Assembly: GCA_035637315.1 (NCBI GenBank)
Contig: DASPXK010000083.1
Span: 1-8,026, forward strand
DNA length: 8,026 nucleotides
Direction of reading: 5' to 3'
Origin: DASPXK01 sp035637315
GTDB taxonomy: Bacteria; Chloroflexota; UBA6077; JACCZL01
Position 1 is the first letter of the stretch, and every line of letters starts with the position of its first letter. A program made the position numbers and the translations under genes. Shown in pieces: positions 6,641 to 8,026 of the stretch. The notes under the pieces were generated by a model that did not search any database, had not been told where the DNA came from, and saw only the letters and a program-made list of their open reading frames with translations.

Positions 6641-6669
6641 ATTATCCGCGGGCCGCGCCCAGAACGCCA
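6641..6669 (-). promoter_or_regulatory. Possible sigma70-type promoter for the solute-binding protein operon
   Basis: On the minus strand, GATAAT (6646-6641) matches TATAAT at five of six positions. It lies about 33 bases before the ATG at 6608, so transcription would begin just upstream of the ribosome-binding site. A TGGCGT hexamer 17 bases further up (6669-6664) is a poor -35. The call rests on the -10 match and position only. Confidence 0.35.
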
Positions 6670-6680
6670 GTTTCAGGACC

Positions 6681-6720
6681 GAGATCCTTCGCGTCGGTCA
6701 GGATGACGTCTCGAGATGAC
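6681..6720. repeat. Dispersed palindromic (REP-like) repeat, copy 2
   Basis: 6681-6707 matches copy 1 (3665-3691) at 24 of 27 bases, and both copies are followed by a second GATGACAAG (ending at 3714 and 6723). The outer stem here is perfect (ATCCT with AGGAT), the adjacent G-A mismatches are kept, and one inner pair is lost, so structure is partly conserved while sequence has drifted. It lies in the divergent intergenic region, abutting a promoter-like TACAAT at 6730-6735. Confidence 0.6.
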
Positions 6721-6729
6721 AAGGGGGTC

Positions 6730-6735
6730 TACAAT
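6730..6735 (+). promoter_or_regulatory. Possible -10 element for the rightward short reading frame
   Basis: TACAAT matches TATAAT at five of six positions, about 30 bases before the ATG at 6766 and with a ribosome-binding site (AGGAGAGG, 6751-6758) between. There is no convincing -35 at 16-18 bases upstream. It might also serve the CoA-transferase gene, whose start is 333 bases further on. Confidence 0.3.
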
Positions 6736-6765
6736 GCCGGCCACCAGGATAGGAGAGGCATCGCG

Positions 6766-6972
6766 ATGTGGCGTGGACGAGCGTCGCGGGGGCAGCTGTG
6801 TGCGCGCTGGCCGGGACTGCTCGCGGCGGAGACTTCGGCGACGCTGCTGTCTGTGGCCTGTCGACCCGGCCAGCCGGCGCCGGGGCCCGCCACCAGCGGG
6901 CCGGGCGCGGCGGCCACCCAGATCCCGACAAAGCCGGGCGGCGCCGCCACGCCGGCTGAGGCCCCTCAGTAA
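6766..6972 (+). CDS. Short lipoprotein-like reading frame, possible remnant of a solute-binding protein gene
   Basis: 68 codons from ATG 6766 to TAA 6970-6972, preceded by AGGAGAGG with a 7-base spacer and, further up, a TACAAT hexamer. The product begins with a basic segment (MWRGRASRGQLCAR), has a moderately hydrophobic stretch WPGLLAAETSATLLSVAC with a lipobox-like end at C32, then a Pro/Gly/Ala/Thr-rich tail (RPGQPAPGPATSGPGAAATQ and on to the end). That is the layout of a lipoprotein signal plus tether, as in the divergently encoded solute-binding protein, but with no mature domain: translation stops after the tether. The hydrophobic core is interrupted by E22 and T23, so export is doubtful. 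The simplest reading is the surviving 5' end of a deleted or decayed lipoprotein gene; a genuine small secreted protein is the alternative. Function unknown. Confidence 0.4.
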   Translation: MWRGRASRGQLCARWPGLLAAETSATLLSVACRPGQPAPGPATSGPGAAATQIPTKPGGAATPAEAPQ

Positions 6973-6985
6973 ACGAGCCGATTGC

Positions 6986-7039
6986 ATGCCGCCGATGTTT
7001 GCGTCGTACTGGCGCGAGGAGCAGTTCTGGCTCGCGTGA
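6986..7039 (+). pseudogene. Possible C-terminal scrap of a lost gene
   Basis: A short frame, MPPMFASYWREEQFWLA then TGA, begins 13 bases after the stop of the 68-codon lipoprotein-like frame and is in a different frame. Its aromatic, acidic ending resembles a protein C-terminus, and the two pieces could be the two ends of one gene with its middle deleted. There is no good ribosome-binding site, and the assignment is speculative. The remaining 7040-7067 holds only the leader of the CoA-transferase gene. Confidence 0.15.
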
Positions 7040-7067
7040 GCGGGTGGCGTTTTCGGAGCGAGCCGTA

Positions 7068-8026
7068 ATGCGGGGACCGCTGACTGGGATCCGCGTTCTA
7101 GATTGCACGGTTGCGCTCGCCGGGCCATTTTGTGGATTGCTGCTCGCCGACCTGGGCGCCGACGTCATCAAGGTCGAAGGTCCCGATTCGGACAGCCACA
7201 TTTCCGATGGCTCGCCAGCCTACAAAAGCGAGAACGGCCACTTCCTGGTCGTCAATCGAAACAAGCGAGGACTGACCGTCGACCTGAAGCAAGAGCGTGG
7301 GCGGGAGCTGTTCTACCGCCTGGTCCGAACCGCCGACGTGCTCGTGCAAAACTATCGGCCCGGCGTCATGAAGAGGCTTGGCTGTGACTGGGAGACGGTG
7401 CGCGAGATCAACCCTCGCCTCGTCTACTGCTCGATCTCCGGGTTCGGGGAAGCAAGCCCGTACGCGGACCTGGCGGGCCTCGACCTGATCGCGCAGGGCA
7501 TGAGCGGGTTGATGAGCGTGACCGGCGATCCGGCCGGTGGCGAGCCCGTCAAAGTCGGCACGCCCGTCACAGACATGGGAGCCGGGATGTATGGTGCGCT
7601 AGGTATCGTCTCCGCCCTCTACTACCGCCAGGCCAGCGGGCGCGGGCAGCACGTCGAGGCGACCCTGCTCGACACGCCGATCTCGTGGCTCACCTGGCGC
7701 GCGGCCGAATACTGGGGCACCGGCCGGGTGCCCGGCCCGCAGGGCAGCGGCCTTGGCGCCTACCGCGCGTTCAAGTGCTCCGACGGGCGATGGGTAAACA
7801 TCGGCCCATCGAGCCGGCTCTTCCCGGCCGCCTGCCGAACCCTTGGACTGCCCGAACTGGTCAGCGACGAGCGGTTTTCCACCTTGGCCGCCCGAGTCGC
7901 CAACCATGTGGAGCTGTCACGCTTGTTTCAGCAAGCTTTCGTACAACGCCCGGCGGCGGAGTGGATAGCGGCGTTCCAACAGGCGGGAATCCCGACCGGG
8001 CCGATCAAGACGGTCGCTGAGGTGCT
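7068..8026 (+). CDS. Class III CoA-transferase (CaiB/BaiF, formyl-CoA-transferase family), C-terminus missing
   Basis: 319 codons from ATG 7068 run off the right edge; full-length members are about 390-430 residues, so roughly the last fifth is absent. The start MRGPLTGIRVLDCTVALAGPF, the ADLGADVIKVEGPD segment (27-40), NRNKRGLTVDLK (63-74), VLVQNYRPGVMKRLG (91-105) and SISGFGEASPYAD (122-134) are textbook family motifs. The catalytic aspartate, which forms the acyl-anhydride and thioester intermediates, is D169 in GTPVTDMGAGMYGALGI, the same number as in Oxalobacter formyl-CoA transferase. The enzyme would move CoA between two carboxylic acids in the cytoplasm; the acid pair cannot be named. 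GGAG at 7055-7058 is nine bases before the ATG. A GTG at 7044 would add eight residues but does not fit the family start. It is transcribed away from the solute-binding protein operon, so shared regulation is possible. Confidence 0.93.
   Translation, partial: MRGPLTGIRVLDCTVALAGPFCGLLLADLGADVIKVEGPDSDSHISDGSPAYKSENGHFLVVNRNKRGLTVDLKQERGRELFYRLVRTADVLVQNYRPGVMKRLGCDWETVREINPRLVYCSISGFGEASPYADLAGLDLIAQGMSGLMSVTGDPAGGEPVKVGTPVTDMGAGMYGALGIVSALYYRQASGRGQHVEATLLDTPISWLTWRAAEYWGTGRVPGPQGSGLGAYRAFKCSDGRWVNIGPSSRLFPAACRTLGLPELVSDERFSTLAARVANHVELSRLFQQAFVQRPAAEWIAAFQQAGIPTGPIKTVAEV

Noticed and set aside
6346..6972. 208-codon plus-strand frame ending with the lipoprotein-like leader
   Set aside because: Its first two thirds are antisense to the solute-binding protein signal region and have no expression signals; only the part from 6766, with its own ribosome-binding site, was kept.

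Overview
The window is a GC-rich stretch of bacterial chromosome with compact, mostly minus-strand gene organisation. The gene mix is: a luciferase-like (probably F420-type) oxidoreductase, a dCache histidine kinase, a family-5 solute-binding protein with a Tat-type lipoprotein signal followed by a Pro/Thr/Ala-rich linker, a mandelate-racemase-type enolase-superfamily enzyme and a class III CoA-transferase. Together these are reminiscent of Chloroflexota or other soil/subsurface high-GC bacteria. That assignment rests on general style only; there is no rRNA or other phylogenetic marker here.

Layout, left to right. (1) 1-259, minus: N-terminal 86 codons of a luciferase-like monooxygenase, running off the left edge. 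(2) 260-382: 123-base gap with a nested inverted repeat. (3) 383-3579, minus: a two-gene signalling operon. The upstream gene encodes a metallo-beta-lactamase-fold hydrolase fused to a C-terminal receiver domain. It overlaps by 4 bases (ATGA) a membrane histidine kinase with an extracytoplasmic double-Cache sensor. (4) 3580-3728: gap with a short palindromic dispersed repeat. (5) 3729-6608, minus: a second operon, a secreted family-5 solute-binding lipoprotein followed by an enolase-superfamily enzyme, with a strong 22-bp-stem inverted repeat between the two. (6) 6609-7067: divergent intergenic region holding a second, diverged copy of the palindromic repeat, promoter-like hexamers in both directions, and a 68-codon lipoprotein-like short reading frame that may be the remnant of a lost gene. 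(7) 7068-8026, plus: a class III (CaiB/BaiF, formyl-CoA-transferase-type) CoA-transferase, cut by the right edge.

How the parts may work together (inference): the receiver-hydrolase and the kinase very probably form a cognate pair in which an external small ligand controls phosphorylation of a protein whose output is a metallohydrolase rather than DNA binding. The solute-binding protein and enolase-superfamily enzyme look like uptake plus first-step catabolism of a hydroxy-acid, acid sugar or related compound. The CoA-transferase and the luciferase-like oxidoreductase fit a broader organic-acid or xenobiotic catabolic neighbourhood, but no substrate can be named from sequence. The most unusual item is the hydrolase-receiver/Cache-kinase pair. 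The short repeats and the orphan lipoprotein-leader frame are the other points worth checking.
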